DNA of 64,000 nt from Luteolibacter rhizosphaerae (GTDB lineage: Bacteria > Verrucomicrobiota > Verrucomicrobiia > Verrucomicrobiales > Akkermansiaceae). The position numbers and the translations under genes are program-made. Of this stretch, positions 54,858-63,669 are shown in pieces. Every line of letters starts with the position of its first letter. Position 1 is the first letter of the stretch. The DNA lies in contig NZ_JAPDDR010000009.1 of assembly GCF_025950095.1 (NCBI RefSeq), positions 124,001 to 188,000 of the forward strand. The letters run 5' to 3'. The notes under the pieces are model-generated. The model searched no databases. It was not told the origin of the DNA and saw only the letters and a list, made by a program, of their open reading frames with translations.

Positions 54858-56798
54858 ATGGTTCCGCCTGCCGCCGCCAAGGGTTCGAAGCCGAAGAAAG
54901 AAAACGGATGGTCCGCCGCCCAATCCGCCGAGTTGTATGGCGTGGACCAGTGGGGCCACGGCTTCTTCGGCGTGAATAAGAACGGCCATGTCACGGTGAA
55001 GCTCACCGATGGCGCGACCAGTTCCGAAGTCTCCCTGCATGAGGTCATCGAGGGCCTGCGGGACCGCGGCACCGACCTGCCCGTGCTGCTGCGCTTCCGC
55101 GACCTGCTGCATTCCCGCATCCGCGAGCTGAACGAATCCTTCCGCCAAGCGATCAAGGATACCGGCTACAAAGGTGAATACCGCGGCGTCTACCCGATCA
55201 AGGTGAACCAGCAGCGGCAGGTCATCGAAGAGATCTCCGAATTCGGCAAGCAGTACCACTACGGCCTCGAAGCCGGCTCGAAGCCCGAGCTGATCGCCGC
55301 GCTCGCGCACATGCACGACACGGAGGCCTACATCGTCTGCAATGGCTACAAGGATGAGGAGTTCATCGACCTCGCCCTGCATGCGCAGAAGATGGGTCTC
55401 AAGATCATGCTGGTCCTGGAGATGCCCTCCGAGCTGGACCTCGTGCTAGAGCGCTCGCGCAAGCTCGGCGTGCTGCCGAATCTCGGCGTGCGCGTCCGCC
55501 TCTCCACCCGCGGCTCCGGCCACTGGGCGGAAAGCGCCGGGGACAAGTCGGTCTTCGGCCTCAGCGCCACCCAAGTCATCGACGTGGTCGACCGCCTCAA
55601 GGAAGCCGGTTACCTCGGCTGCCTGCGCATGCTGCACTACCACCAAGGCAGCCAGATCCCGAACATCGCGGCGATCCGTGAGGGCGCCACGGAAGTGGCC
55701 CGCATGTACTGCGACCTCGTCAAGGAGGGCGCGCCAATGGGCGTGCTCGACATCGGCGGCGGCATGGCCGTGGACTACGACGGCTCGCACACCAATTTCC
55801 ACTCCTCCTGCAACTACTCGATCCTTGAGTACTGCACCGACGTGATCGAGACGATCATGCAGATCTGCGACAAGGTCGGCGTGGCGCATCCCAACCTGAT
55901 CTCCGAATCGGGCCGGGCGATCGTGGCCTACTACTCGGTACTGGTCTTCAACATCCTGGATGTTTCGACCGTTCAAACCACGGAGAAGGCTCCCGCCACT
56001 CCGGAGAACGCGCCTCAGAATCTCTTCAACCTGATCGCGGTGGCGAAGGACCTCAGCAAGCGCAACCTGCAGGAGTGCTTCAACGACGCCGTCTACTACC
56101 GCGACCAGGTGCGCGCGCAGTTCTTCTACGGCGCCGCCACCCTGCGCGACCGCGGCCTCGCCGAGGCCTGGTTCTGGCACATCATGACCCGGATCTCGAA
56201 GCTGATCCTCGAGTTGGAGATCGTGCCCGAAGATCTGCGCGAACTCTCCGACACCTTGGTCGATTTCTACTACGGGAACTTCAGCCTTTTCCAGAGCCTG
56301 CCCGACTCGTGGGCGATCAAGCAGCTTTTCCCGGTCCTGCCGATCCACCGCCTGAACGAGCGCCCGAAGCAGCGCGCCGTGATCGCCGATATCACCTGCG
56401 ATTGCGACGGCAAGATCGACCGCTTCATCGATCGCGAGGACGTGGCGAAGGTTCTGCCCCTGCATGACATCAAGCCGGGCGAACCTTACTACATCGCCAC
56501 CTTCCTGGTCGGAGCCTATCAGGAAACCCTCGGCGATCTGCACAACCTCCTCGGCGACACCAACGTGGTGGGCGTGCACTTGGAAGACGGCAAACCCGTC
56601 TACACCCACGAGGTCGAAGGCGACACCGTGGCCGACGTGCTGAGCTACGTGGAGTACGATCCGAAGGAGTTGGTCACCCGCTTCCGCGCCTTCGCCGAAC
56701 GCGCCGTGACGCAAGGCCGGATCTCGCCCAAGGAACGCCGCGAGGTACTCGATCTGTTCAGGACCGGTCTGAGCGGCTACACCTACTTCGAGGGCTAA
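54858..56798 (+). CDS. speA: Biosynthetic arginine decarboxylase
   Basis: 646 residues, the usual SpeA length. It converts arginine to agmatine with PLP. The N-terminal barrel has GVYPIKVNQQR with the PLP lysine, then GLEAGSKPEL, LHYHQGSQI, LDIGGGMAVDYDGS and ISESGRAIVAYY. The second domain has CDCDGKIDRFID and GAYQETLGDLHNL. It supplies agmatine for the putrescine used by the carboxyspermidine dehydrogenase. The enzyme for agmatine to putrescine is not in the window. Confidence 0.96.
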   Translation: MVPPAAAKGSKPKKENGWSAAQSAELYGVDQWGHGFFGVNKNGHVTVKLTDGATSSEVSLHEVIEGLRDRGTDLPVLLRFRDLLHSRIRELNESFRQAIKDTGYKGEYRGVYPIKVNQQRQVIEEISEFGKQYHYGLEAGSKPELIAALAHMHDTEAYIVCNGYKDEEFIDLALHAQKMGLKIMLVLEMPSELDLVLERSRKLGVLPNLGVRVRLSTRGSGHWAESAGDKSVFGLSATQVIDVVDRLKEAGYLGCLRMLHYHQGSQIPNIAAIREGATEVARMYCDLVKEGAPMGVLDIGGGMAVDYDGSHTNFHSSCNYSILEYCTDVIETIMQICDKVGVAHPNLISESGRAIVAYYSVLVFNILDVSTVQTTEKAPATPENAPQNLFNLIAVAKDLSKRNLQECFNDAVYYRDQVRAQFFYGAATLRDRGLAEAWFWHIMTRISKLILELEIVPEDLRELSDTLVDFYYGNFSLFQSLPDSWAIKQLFPVLPIHRLNERPKQRAVIADITCDCDGKIDRFIDREDVAKVLPLHDIKPGEPYYIATFLVGAYQETLGDLHNLLGDTNVVGVHLEDGKPVYTHEVEGDTVADVLSYVEYDPKELVTRFRAFAERAVTQGRISPKERREVLDLFRTGLSGYTYFEG

Positions 56799-56804
56799 GC
56801 GGAG

Positions 56805-56830
56805 GGCGGACCACGAAGCGTCGGTCCGCC
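56805..56830. terminator. Hairpin after speA
   Basis: Perfect GGCGGACC / GGTCCGCC arms, extended by ACG/CGT, lie seven bases after the speA stop. No T-run follows. Confidence 0.5.
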
Positions 56831-56841
56831 AGCCATTCCCC

Positions 56842-56869
56842 TTGCACCGTGGCCGTTCCCCCGTAGCCT
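56842..56869 (+). promoter_or_regulatory. Candidate htrA promoter, leaderless layout
   Basis: TTGCAC (56842-56847), 16-base spacer, TAGCCT (56864-56869), seven bases, then the ATG. Confidence 0.45.
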
Positions 56870-56876
56870 GCGGGCA

Positions 56877-58385
56877 ATGCGTGCGCGATCATTCGCCCCC
56901 CTTGCCTTGCTCCTTATCGCGGGCCAACTGGCTGCCCAGGAAACCGCGGCGGTGGCCGTGGAAACCCCGCCGATTCCCCAGAAGCCACCCGGCGCCCCAT
57001 CCGACATCTACCGCTCGGTGGTGAGGATCGAGGCGGCGGTGCAGACCCCGGATTACGCCACGCCGTGGAATAGCGGGCGCTTCGGCGGCGGTATCGGCAC
57101 CGGCTTCCTGATCGGCGAGAACAAGTTCCTCACCAACGCCCACGTCGTCTCCAACGAGCGCCGGCTCCTGATCACGGTGCACGGCAGCCCGCGGAAGTAT
57201 CCGGCCAAGGTGAAGTTCGTCGCCCACGACTGCGATCTGGCCCTGCTGGAGGTGGAAGACTTCACCGACTTCAAGGACTTCCCCAAACTCTCCTTCGGCG
57301 AAGTGCCGCAACTCGAAAGCCAGGTCCGCGTGATCGGCTACCCGATCGGCGGCGAGCGGCTCTCGGTGACCCGCGGCGTCGTCTCGCGGATCGACTTTTC
57401 CTCCTACTCCCACTCCCGCGCGGATTCCCACCTGATCGTTCAGATCGATGCCGCCATCAACCCCGGCAACTCCGGCGGCCCGGTGGTGCAGGATAACAAG
57501 GTGGTAGGCGTGGCCTTCCAAGGCCTGCGCCAGGCGGACAATACCGGCTACATCATCCCGACCCCGGTGATCCGCCGCTTCCTGAAGGACATCGAGGACG
57601 GGACCTACGACTTCTATGTCGATCTCGGCGCCGCGACTTTCCCGCTCTTCAATCCGGCGATGCGCAAGGCCCTCAAGATGGAGGACAACGGCTTGGGCGT
57701 GCTGGTCACCGACGTGACCCCGACCGGTGCCTGCGAAGGTGTCCTGAAACCCGGCGACGTGATCCTCTCGATGGACGGCCATGAGGTGGATAGCGGCGGC
57801 CAGATCCTGCTCGATGGCGAGAAGGTGGACATGAACGAAGTTGTCGAGCGCAAGTTCGCCGGGGACAAGGTGGCCCTGAAGTGGCTACGCGACGGCAAGG
57901 AGGAGAATCAGGAGATCACGCTCAAGACCCTTCCGCCCGCCCGGATGTATGCCATCCAATACGAGAAAAAGCCGCGTTACTTCGTCTTCGCAGGTCTGGT
58001 CTTCCAGCCGCTCGATACCAATCTCTTCGCCTCGGTGAAATTCGACGACGTGAACGTCCGTCGCCTCTACAACGACTATCTGCCCAAGGGCATTTTCACC
58101 GAACGCGAAGACATCGTGGTGCTGACCCGGGTGGAGAGCGACCCGGTGAACAGCCAGTTGGGCGGCTTCTCCGGTCTGGCCGTGGATAAGATCAACGGCG
58201 TCACCGTGAAGAGCCTCAAGCATGCCCACGAGCTGCTGAATCCGCCCACACTGCCCGAGTTCCATGTGGTCGAGCTCTTCGGAGCTTCCCGCCCGCTCGT
58301 GATGCCTGCCAATGCCGTGGAAGCCGCAAATGAACGCGTCCGCGAGACCTACGCCATCGAACGCCTTTCCAACTTCACCGAGTGA
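56877..58385 (+). CDS. HtrA/DegP-like serine protease
   Basis: 502 residues with a signal peptide (LALLLIAGQLAAQ). The trypsin-like domain has an intact triad: H89 (TNAHVV), D120 (DCDLALL) and S199 (NPGNSGGPV). A PDZ domain follows (GVLVTDVTPTGACEGVLKPG, shown as its carboxylate-loop region). The last ~150 residues form a second PDZ-like region. It should act in the periplasm as a quality-control protease. The stop overlaps the next ATG as TGATG, so both proteins are made from one mRNA. Confidence 0.93.
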   Translation: MRARSFAPLALLLIAGQLAAQETAAVAVETPPIPQKPPGAPSDIYRSVVRIEAAVQTPDYATPWNSGRFGGGIGTGFLIGENKFLTNAHVVSNERRLLITVHGSPRKYPAKVKFVAHDCDLALLEVEDFTDFKDFPKLSFGEVPQLESQVRVIGYPIGGERLSVTRGVVSRIDFSSYSHSRADSHLIVQIDAAINPGNSGGPVVQDNKVVGVAFQGLRQADNTGYIIPTPVIRRFLKDIEDGTYDFYVDLGAATFPLFNPAMRKALKMEDNGLGVLVTDVTPTGACEGVLKPGDVILSMDGHEVDSGGQILLDGEKVDMNEVVERKFAGDKVALKWLRDGKEENQEITLKTLPPARMYAIQYEKKPRYFVFAGLVFQPLDTNLFASVKFDDVNVRRLYNDYLPKGIFTEREDIVVLTRVESDPVNSQLGGFSGLAVDKINGVTVKSLKHAHELLNPPTLPEFHVVELFGASRPLVMPANAVEAANERVRETYAIERLSNFTE

Positions 58386-59986
58386 TGACACCCGCCATGC
58401 GTCCCCTGCTGCTTCTGCCACTCGTCCTGCCGGTGCTCGCGCAGGAGCCATCAGCTCCCGGCCGCTCGCCCGAGGAAGCTCCCGAAAGGATCCCGGGCAC
58501 GGTCGACCGCGCTTCCGACAAGGATGAGGCGAAGGTCATCGTGGAAGTTTCCGATACCGCCGTGCCAGCCCCGAAGGACCTCCTTCGCTCGGTCGCGCGG
58601 ATCTCCACCACCCAGCAATCCTGGAACCAGCGCCAGCCTTGGGAAAAAGGCTCGCCCGGCAAGCGCCGCTCGCTCGGCGTGATCGTGGCGGGAGAAAAGG
58701 TCGTCACCACGGCCGAGATGGCGGTGGATGCCACCTACATCGAACTCGAGTCTCCCGATGGCAAGCGCTTGGCTCCGGCCAAGGTCGTGGCCGTGGACTA
58801 CGAGGCGAACCTCGCCCTCCTCGGCCTGCAGAGTGCCGACGACGCCGCATTCTTCACAGGCACCAAGCCGCTTCAGATCGCCGCGAGACCGAAGCCCGGC
58901 GACAAGCTGGACATCCTGCAGGTGGAGGAGAATGGAACCCCGCTCATCACCTCCGGCGGGATCCAGAGCATCGACGTGGTCTCGAACTTCCTGCCCGGAC
59001 AGTTTTTCCTCACCTACGAGGTGAAAGCGTCCATGCAGAGCGCCGCCAACAGCTTCTCGCTGCCGGTGCTCCGGAATGGCAAGCTGGCCGGCATCCTGAC
59101 CAGCTATGACTCGAAGGATCAATTGAGCGACGTGACCGCCACCGACATCATCGCACGATTCGTGCGTGAAGGCTCGGACGGTCAGTATGATGGCTTCCCC
59201 GCCCTCGGCATCGCGACCAGCCGCACCGAGGACGCGAACTTCCGTGCTTGGCTGAAGCTGCCGGAAGATGGCGGCGGACTCTACGTTTCGACTGTTCGTC
59301 CTGGCAGCGCCGCCGAAAAGGCCGGCCTCAGGAAGGGCGATGTGATCGACAGCATCGACGGCCATCCCATCGATCGCCTCGGATACTTCGACGACTCCCA
59401 TTACGGCCGCCTCTACTGGAGCCACTTGGTCCGCGGCGCGAAGAGCAGCGGGGACAAGGTGAGCATGGACGTGATCCGCGAGGGTCAGAAGACGAAGCTG
59501 GAAGCCGTGCTCGACCGCCGCGACGAGAAGGACCAACTGGTGCCTGCCTACACTTTCGGCAAGGGTCCTTCCTATCTGGTCAAGGGCGGTTTGGTCTTCC
59601 AAGAACTCACCCGACCCTTCCTCGAAACCTATGGTGAGGAATGGATGGCCCGCGCGCCGCTGAACCTGCTCGATGTCTACGAAAACCCGCAGAAGTATGA
59701 ATCCCGCGGCCGCCGCATCGTGGTGCTGGCAGGCGTGATCGCCACGCCGGCAACCGTCGGCTACGAGTCGCTCCGGGACCTCATCGTGACGAAGGTCAAC
59801 GGCAAGGAGATCAAGGATATCAAGTCACTCATCGCCGCCTTCGAAGCAGGCAATGGCGACGGCTTGCACGCGATCGAGTTCGACGAGGAGAAGTTCACCG
59901 TGAACCTCGACGAAGCCGACTCCAAGCGGGTCGACGCCGAGCTGCAACGCCGCGGACTCAGCCCGCTCTCGCGGGCCGAGGACTAA
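58385..59986 (+). CDS. Pseudo-HtrA: PDZ protein with broken protease site
   Basis: 533 residues with a signal peptide (LLLLPLVLPVLAQ). It aligns with the preceding protease end to end, but the triad is lost. His becomes E111 (TTAEMAV) and Asp becomes N142 (EANLALL). S223 remains only within an altered ANSFSLP loop in place of GNSGGP. The PDZ domain is kept (VRPGSAAEKAGLRKGD), as is the C-terminal PDZ-like part. It is probably an adaptor or regulator for the active enzyme. GTG 58382 and ATG 58397 are alternative starts. Confidence 0.88.
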   Translation: MTPAMRPLLLLPLVLPVLAQEPSAPGRSPEEAPERIPGTVDRASDKDEAKVIVEVSDTAVPAPKDLLRSVARISTTQQSWNQRQPWEKGSPGKRRSLGVIVAGEKVVTTAEMAVDATYIELESPDGKRLAPAKVVAVDYEANLALLGLQSADDAAFFTGTKPLQIAARPKPGDKLDILQVEENGTPLITSGGIQSIDVVSNFLPGQFFLTYEVKASMQSAANSFSLPVLRNGKLAGILTSYDSKDQLSDVTATDIIARFVREGSDGQYDGFPALGIATSRTEDANFRAWLKLPEDGGGLYVSTVRPGSAAEKAGLRKGDVIDSIDGHPIDRLGYFDDSHYGRLYWSHLVRGAKSSGDKVSMDVIREGQKTKLEAVLDRRDEKDQLVPAYTFGKGPSYLVKGGLVFQELTRPFLETYGEEWMARAPLNLLDVYENPQKYESRGRRIVVLAGVIATPATVGYESLRDLIVTKVNGKEIKDIKSLIAAFEAGNGDGLHAIEFDEEKFTVNLDEADSKRVDAELQRRGLSPLSRAED

Positions 59987-61170
59987 GGTTGCTCCTTCGC
60001 GCTTAATGGCGGGCGGGCTACATCAAGCATCGCCTGCCGGTCGCGCAGGTGATCCAGGCAAGCATCGACCAAACCCTCATCGAGGGCGTGCACGTCTTGG
60101 CCGATCCCGGCATCGCGCAGCAGGAGCACCGTGAGTTCGCCCCCAAGGTGCTCGCGGAATTCTTCCAAGCCAGCATGGACGAGGCGGCGACCGTTCGCGT
60201 CGCGCAAATCGAGCGCCGGATGCCATAGTGGCAAGCGCAGGCCTGCAACAACATCGATCACCCGTTCCGCCACGCAATCGCGCAGCAGACCGCAACGGGA
60301 AGAGTAGAGTGTATCCAGCGCCGCACCGATCGCGACGGCGTGCGCGTGGCTCACGGTGAAGCCACTAAGCTGTTCAAGCTTGTGCGCAGACCAGTGACCG
60401 AAATCCAGCGGGCGGCTGCTGCCGGTCTCAAAGGGATCGCCCCCTTGCGCGATGTGGCGGGCATGCAGCAGCGCGCTGCGCTCCACGCATTCTTCCAGCG
60501 CGGGTGACTGGAGCGCTTCCAGCTTCTCGACGTTCGCCTCAATCCAGCGGAAGAACTCGCCGTCCTTCACCAGCGAGACCTTCACCGCCTCAATCAGACC
60601 CGCACGGCAGGTTTCCTCGTCTTGGCTCTGCAGGAAGTTGAAATCGTTGATCACCGCGAAAGGCACCGCGAAGGCACCGATCCAATTCTTCTTCCCGAAA
60701 CCGTTGATCGCGCACTTCACCCCCACCCCGCTGTCGTCCTGAGACAAGGTCGTGGTCGGGAAGCGCACCAGACGCACGCCGCGATGGGCGGTCGCCGCGG
60801 CATAGCCGACGGCATCAAGGAAGGCACCGCCGCCGATCACCAACAGGTAGGAGTGACGGTCGATGTGCTCGCGATCGATGGTCTCCCAGATCTTGCGCAC
60901 CAATCCGTCGTCGCGCTTCACCGCCTCGCCGCCGGGGAGAATGTGGACGCCGTGCCAGTCGAATCCGAGGTCGGCAAAGTATCCCTCAATCTTCCGGGCC
61001 AGCTCCGGCCAAGCCTTGGCCACGCTCTCCTCAAGGGTGACGAGGACCCGGCGACCCTCGCCTTCGGTGAGAATTTCTCCTAACAAGGTGTTGCCGGCAC
61101 CGAAGGCATCGCGGGTGAAACAAACGCGGTGCTTGAAGGTGACGGGAATCTGGAAATCGTGTCGCGACAT
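59983..61170 (-). CDS. 3-dehydroquinate synthase family cyclase, EboD-like
   Basis: 395 residues from ATG 61170. The NAD and metal motifs of sugar-phosphate cyclases are present (ILPGGEAVKRD, VIGGGAFLDAVGYAAA, then the two metal histidines in DFGHWSAHKLE and SHAHAVAIG). True AroB enzymes read DSSVGGKT in the active site, while this one reads DSGVGVKCAIN followed by KKNWIGAF. That variant, with the VCFTRDAFG start, fits the EboD-like branch. It may therefore not serve the shikimate pathway. It overlaps the pseudo-HtrA stop by four bases (convergent). Confidence 0.8.
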   Translation of the reverse strand: MSRHDFQIPVTFKHRVCFTRDAFGAGNTLLGEILTEGEGRRVLVTLEESVAKAWPELARKIEGYFADLGFDWHGVHILPGGEAVKRDDGLVRKIWETIDREHIDRHSYLLVIGGGAFLDAVGYAAATAHRGVRLVRFPTTTLSQDDSGVGVKCAINGFGKKNWIGAFAVPFAVINDFNFLQSQDEETCRAGLIEAVKVSLVKDGEFFRWIEANVEKLEALQSPALEECVERSALLHARHIAQGGDPFETGSSRPLDFGHWSAHKLEQLSGFTVSHAHAVAIGAALDTLYSSRCGLLRDCVAERVIDVVAGLRLPLWHPALDLRDANGRRLVHAGLEEFREHLGGELTVLLLRDAGIGQDVHALDEGLVDACLDHLRDRQAMLDVARPPLSAKEQP

Positions 61171-61220
61171 CGCTTGCGGGTGAAAGTGCCTCTGATACGC
61201 CCGGGAGCCAACCATTCTTC

Positions 61221-61745
61221 ATGCCAATGAACGAGCCGGAAACCTTGTTTGAAACCCGCTGGCTGGGACTTTACCGGATCGGCCACTGGGACTTCGCGAA
61301 ACGGCCGAATGCCGATGCCTGTGTGGGAATCCTCGCCACCACCCCGGCGGACGAGGTGGTGCTGATCGAGCAATTCCGGATCCCGGTGCAGCAAAAGGTA
61401 ATCGAAATCCCCGCCGGATTGGTCGGCGACGAGGACGAATTCCGGGGCGAGGCACTGGCCGCCACCGCCGCGCGCGAGCTTTTGGAGGAAACCGGCTACC
61501 GCGCCGGAAAGGTGGAACTCCTAATCGCCAGCCCTACCTCCGCGGGCATGACTCCCGAGCTCACCCACCTCTTCCACGCCAGCGAACTGGTGAAGGAAAC
61601 CGAAGGCGGCGGCAACGAGCACGAGGACATCAAGGTGCACCTCGTGCCCCGGGCAGAACTCCGGACCTGGCTAAAGGCAAAGGAAGCCGAAGGCTACCTT
61701 GTGGATTTCAAGATCCACGCCAGCCTCTGGGCCGCCGGGCTCTAA
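61221..61745 (+). CDS. NUDIX hydrolase, ADP-ribose pyrophosphatase type
   Basis: 174 residues. The Nudix box is seen as GLVGDEDEF, then AARELLEETGYRAG (the REXXEEXG core). The preceding VVLIEQFRIPVQQKVIEIPAG matches ADP-ribose pyrophosphatases. These split ADP-ribose or other nucleoside diphosphate sugars. An in-frame ATG two codons later is an alternative start. It is convergent with accA. Confidence 0.9.
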   Translation: MPMNEPETLFETRWLGLYRIGHWDFAKRPNADACVGILATTPADEVVLIEQFRIPVQQKVIEIPAGLVGDEDEFRGEALAATAARELLEETGYRAGKVELLIASPTSAGMTPELTHLFHASELVKETEGGGNEHEDIKVHLVPRAELRTWLKAKEAEGYLVDFKIHASLWAAGL

Positions 61746-61752
61746 GGCATGC

Positions 61753-62706
61753 TCACTTCCCCTCCCACTCGCCGAAGGCCCGGAACTTCGCATAACGCGC
61801 GTCCAGCAGTTCGGTGGTCGAGAGCTTCGAAAGTTCCTCGAGATTGGAGAGGATCGTATCGCGCAGAGCCTTCGCCGTGGCGGCATGATCATGGTGGGCA
61901 CCGCCGGTCGGCTCCGGGATGAAGCCATCGATCAGGCCCAGCTTTTGCAAGTCCGGGGCAGCCAGCTTCATCGCTTCAGCTGCTTCCGGAGCGTGCTTGC
62001 GATGCTTCCAGAGAATCGCGGCGCAGCCTTCCGGGCTGATCACGGAGTAATAGGCATTCTCCATCATCAGCACCCGGTCCGCCACACCGATGCCGAGGGC
62101 ACCGCCGGAGCCTCCCTCGCCGAGCACGATCGCGATCACCGGCACCTTCAGCAGCATCATCTCGCGGAGATTGTAAGCGATCGCCTCGGCGATGTTCCGC
62201 TCTTCCGCACCGATGCCGGGGTAGGCACCCGGGGTGTCGATCAGGGTGATGACCGGCAGGCCGAACTTCTCCGCCAGCTTCATCAGGCGGAGCGCCTTGC
62301 GGTAGCCTTCCGGATGGGCGCTGCCGAAGTTGCGCTTGAGATTCTCTTTCGTGTCCCGGCCCTTCTGGTGGCCGATCACCACTACCCGCTTGCCGCCGAT
62401 CGTGGCGAAACCTCCGGGCATGGCATGGTCGTCCCCGATCCGGCGATCCCCGTGGAGTTCGCAGAAATCCGTGAAGGCGTGGGCCAGATAATCGAGCATG
62501 AATGGCCGCTGGGTATGACGGGCGATCTGCACGCGTTGCCAAGGTGTCAGATTCTCATAAATGCTCATCCTGGTTTCGGCCAGTTTCTCTTCCATCCTCG
62601 CGATTTCATCGGACATGTCGATGTTCTGCGAGGCAGCCTTGGAACGGAGCTTGTCCAGCTCGCGTTCGAGTTCGGCGATGGGCTTTTCGAATTCCAGCAA
62701 TTGCAT
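61753..62706 (-). CDS. accA: Acetyl-CoA carboxylase carboxyltransferase, alpha subunit
   Basis: 317 residues, the usual length. AccA with AccD transfers CO2 from biotin to acetyl-CoA, giving malonyl-CoA for fatty acids. Signatures: coiled N-terminal helix (IAELERELDKL), FGSAHPEGYRKALRLM, LIDTPGAYPGIGAEER, GEGGSGGALGIG and SVISPEGCAAILW. accD is not in the window. The gene lies downstream of the LysM gene with a 41-base gap. Confidence 0.97.
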   Translation of the reverse strand: MQLLEFEKPIAELERELDKLRSKAASQNIDMSDEIARMEEKLAETRMSIYENLTPWQRVQIARHTQRPFMLDYLAHAFTDFCELHGDRRIGDDHAMPGGFATIGGKRVVVIGHQKGRDTKENLKRNFGSAHPEGYRKALRLMKLAEKFGLPVITLIDTPGAYPGIGAEERNIAEAIAYNLREMMLLKVPVIAIVLGEGGSGGALGIGVADRVLMMENAYYSVISPEGCAAILWKHRKHAPEAAEAMKLAAPDLQKLGLIDGFIPEPTGGAHHDHAATAKALRDTILSNLEELSKLSTTELLDARYAKFRAFGEWEGK

Positions 62707-62747
62707 GCGTGTGGGAAAATGGGATCTGGCCGGGGCGCGGGGAAAAT

Positions 62748-63653
62748 CTAGGGAGTGATCGCGCGGATTTCCACCTCATTCCCCGGCCGTAGCAGCAGGG
62801 CGAGTTCTTCCGCATCTTCCACCGCCAAATGGAAGCCCGGGTCGGGCGAGAGATCTTCTCCGGGCTGAGCCTCCGCGGCGGGATCCACCGAGCCGATCCG
62901 GAGCGAGGACTTCTCCAAGGCGAAGGATTTCTCCGATTCGCGGTAATCTTTCATTCCGGGCGTCACCCTGCGCTCACCGGAAATCCCGACTTTCGAGGAA
63001 ATCTTGGTCCGCAGGGCTCCCTTCAGGCCGCCCAGATCCATCGAGACAAGCGAATACTCCTTGATGAAACGCCCGCCCTCCCAGAGGGAAAGCGTCTTCC
63101 GCGCAGGCTCGATCAGAACCCGCAGTTCCAGCGGCATCACCACCAGCTCCTCTCCCGGTCTCAGGCCGGACAGATCCATCAGCCCGTTCAAATGCATGAT
63201 GCAGTCGAGCGTCGTTTTGTGCTTGGCGGCGATCCCGAGGAAAGATTCGCCGGGCCGGACGATGTGGATCTCCTTGCCGTCCATGCGCGCGGCAGAAAGG
63301 AGATCGTCCAAGTTCATTTCGCCGACGATGCGGCGGGCCTCCGGAGCGGCCTTCGAGCGAGGGTAGATATTCACCACCATCAGCAGCCGTTCCCGCGCCG
63401 CAGGCAGATCTCCCACTGCGATCAGCTCCTTGGCCTTCTCAAAAACCTTGGCCCCCGGATCGATCTCCGGCAACGAGGCATCCGCCTCCGGCAGCGTTTC
63501 GATCGGCTTCGGCTCGAACTGCACCGGCACCAGATCGGTGAAAACCCCGCCCAAGGGCTCCCGCTGGACATGCCACGCAAGCATGAGGGTGAAAATGGTG
63601 ACCACAAGGACCACCACTCCCGCTACCAGCTTGATCAAAGTCCACAGTCGCAT
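62748..63653 (-). CDS. LysM protein with degenerate L,D-transpeptidase-like domain
   Basis: 301 residues. One N-terminal membrane helix (VAGVVVLVVTIFTLMLAW), a short helical repeat region, then a LysM domain near 128-170 (IHIVRPGESFLGIAAKHKTT, its first half). The last ~130 residues begin like a YkuD L,D-transpeptidase (RVLIEPARKTLSLWEGG). At the place of the catalytic SHGCIR stretch it reads PGFHLAVEDAEEL, without Cys. It should bind peptidoglycan in the periplasm but not cross-link it. Confidence 0.75.
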   Translation of the reverse strand: MRLWTLIKLVAGVVVLVVTIFTLMLAWHVQREPLGGVFTDLVPVQFEPKPIETLPEADASLPEIDPGAKVFEKAKELIAVGDLPAARERLLMVVNIYPRSKAAPEARRIVGEMNLDDLLSAARMDGKEIHIVRPGESFLGIAAKHKTTLDCIMHLNGLMDLSGLRPGEELVVMPLELRVLIEPARKTLSLWEGGRFIKEYSLVSMDLGGLKGALRTKISSKVGISGERRVTPGMKDYRESEKSFALEKSSLRIGSVDPAAEAQPGEDLSPDPGFHLAVEDAEELALLLRPGNEVEIRAITP

Positions 63654-63669
63654 CCGCGGCGGCGTTCTA

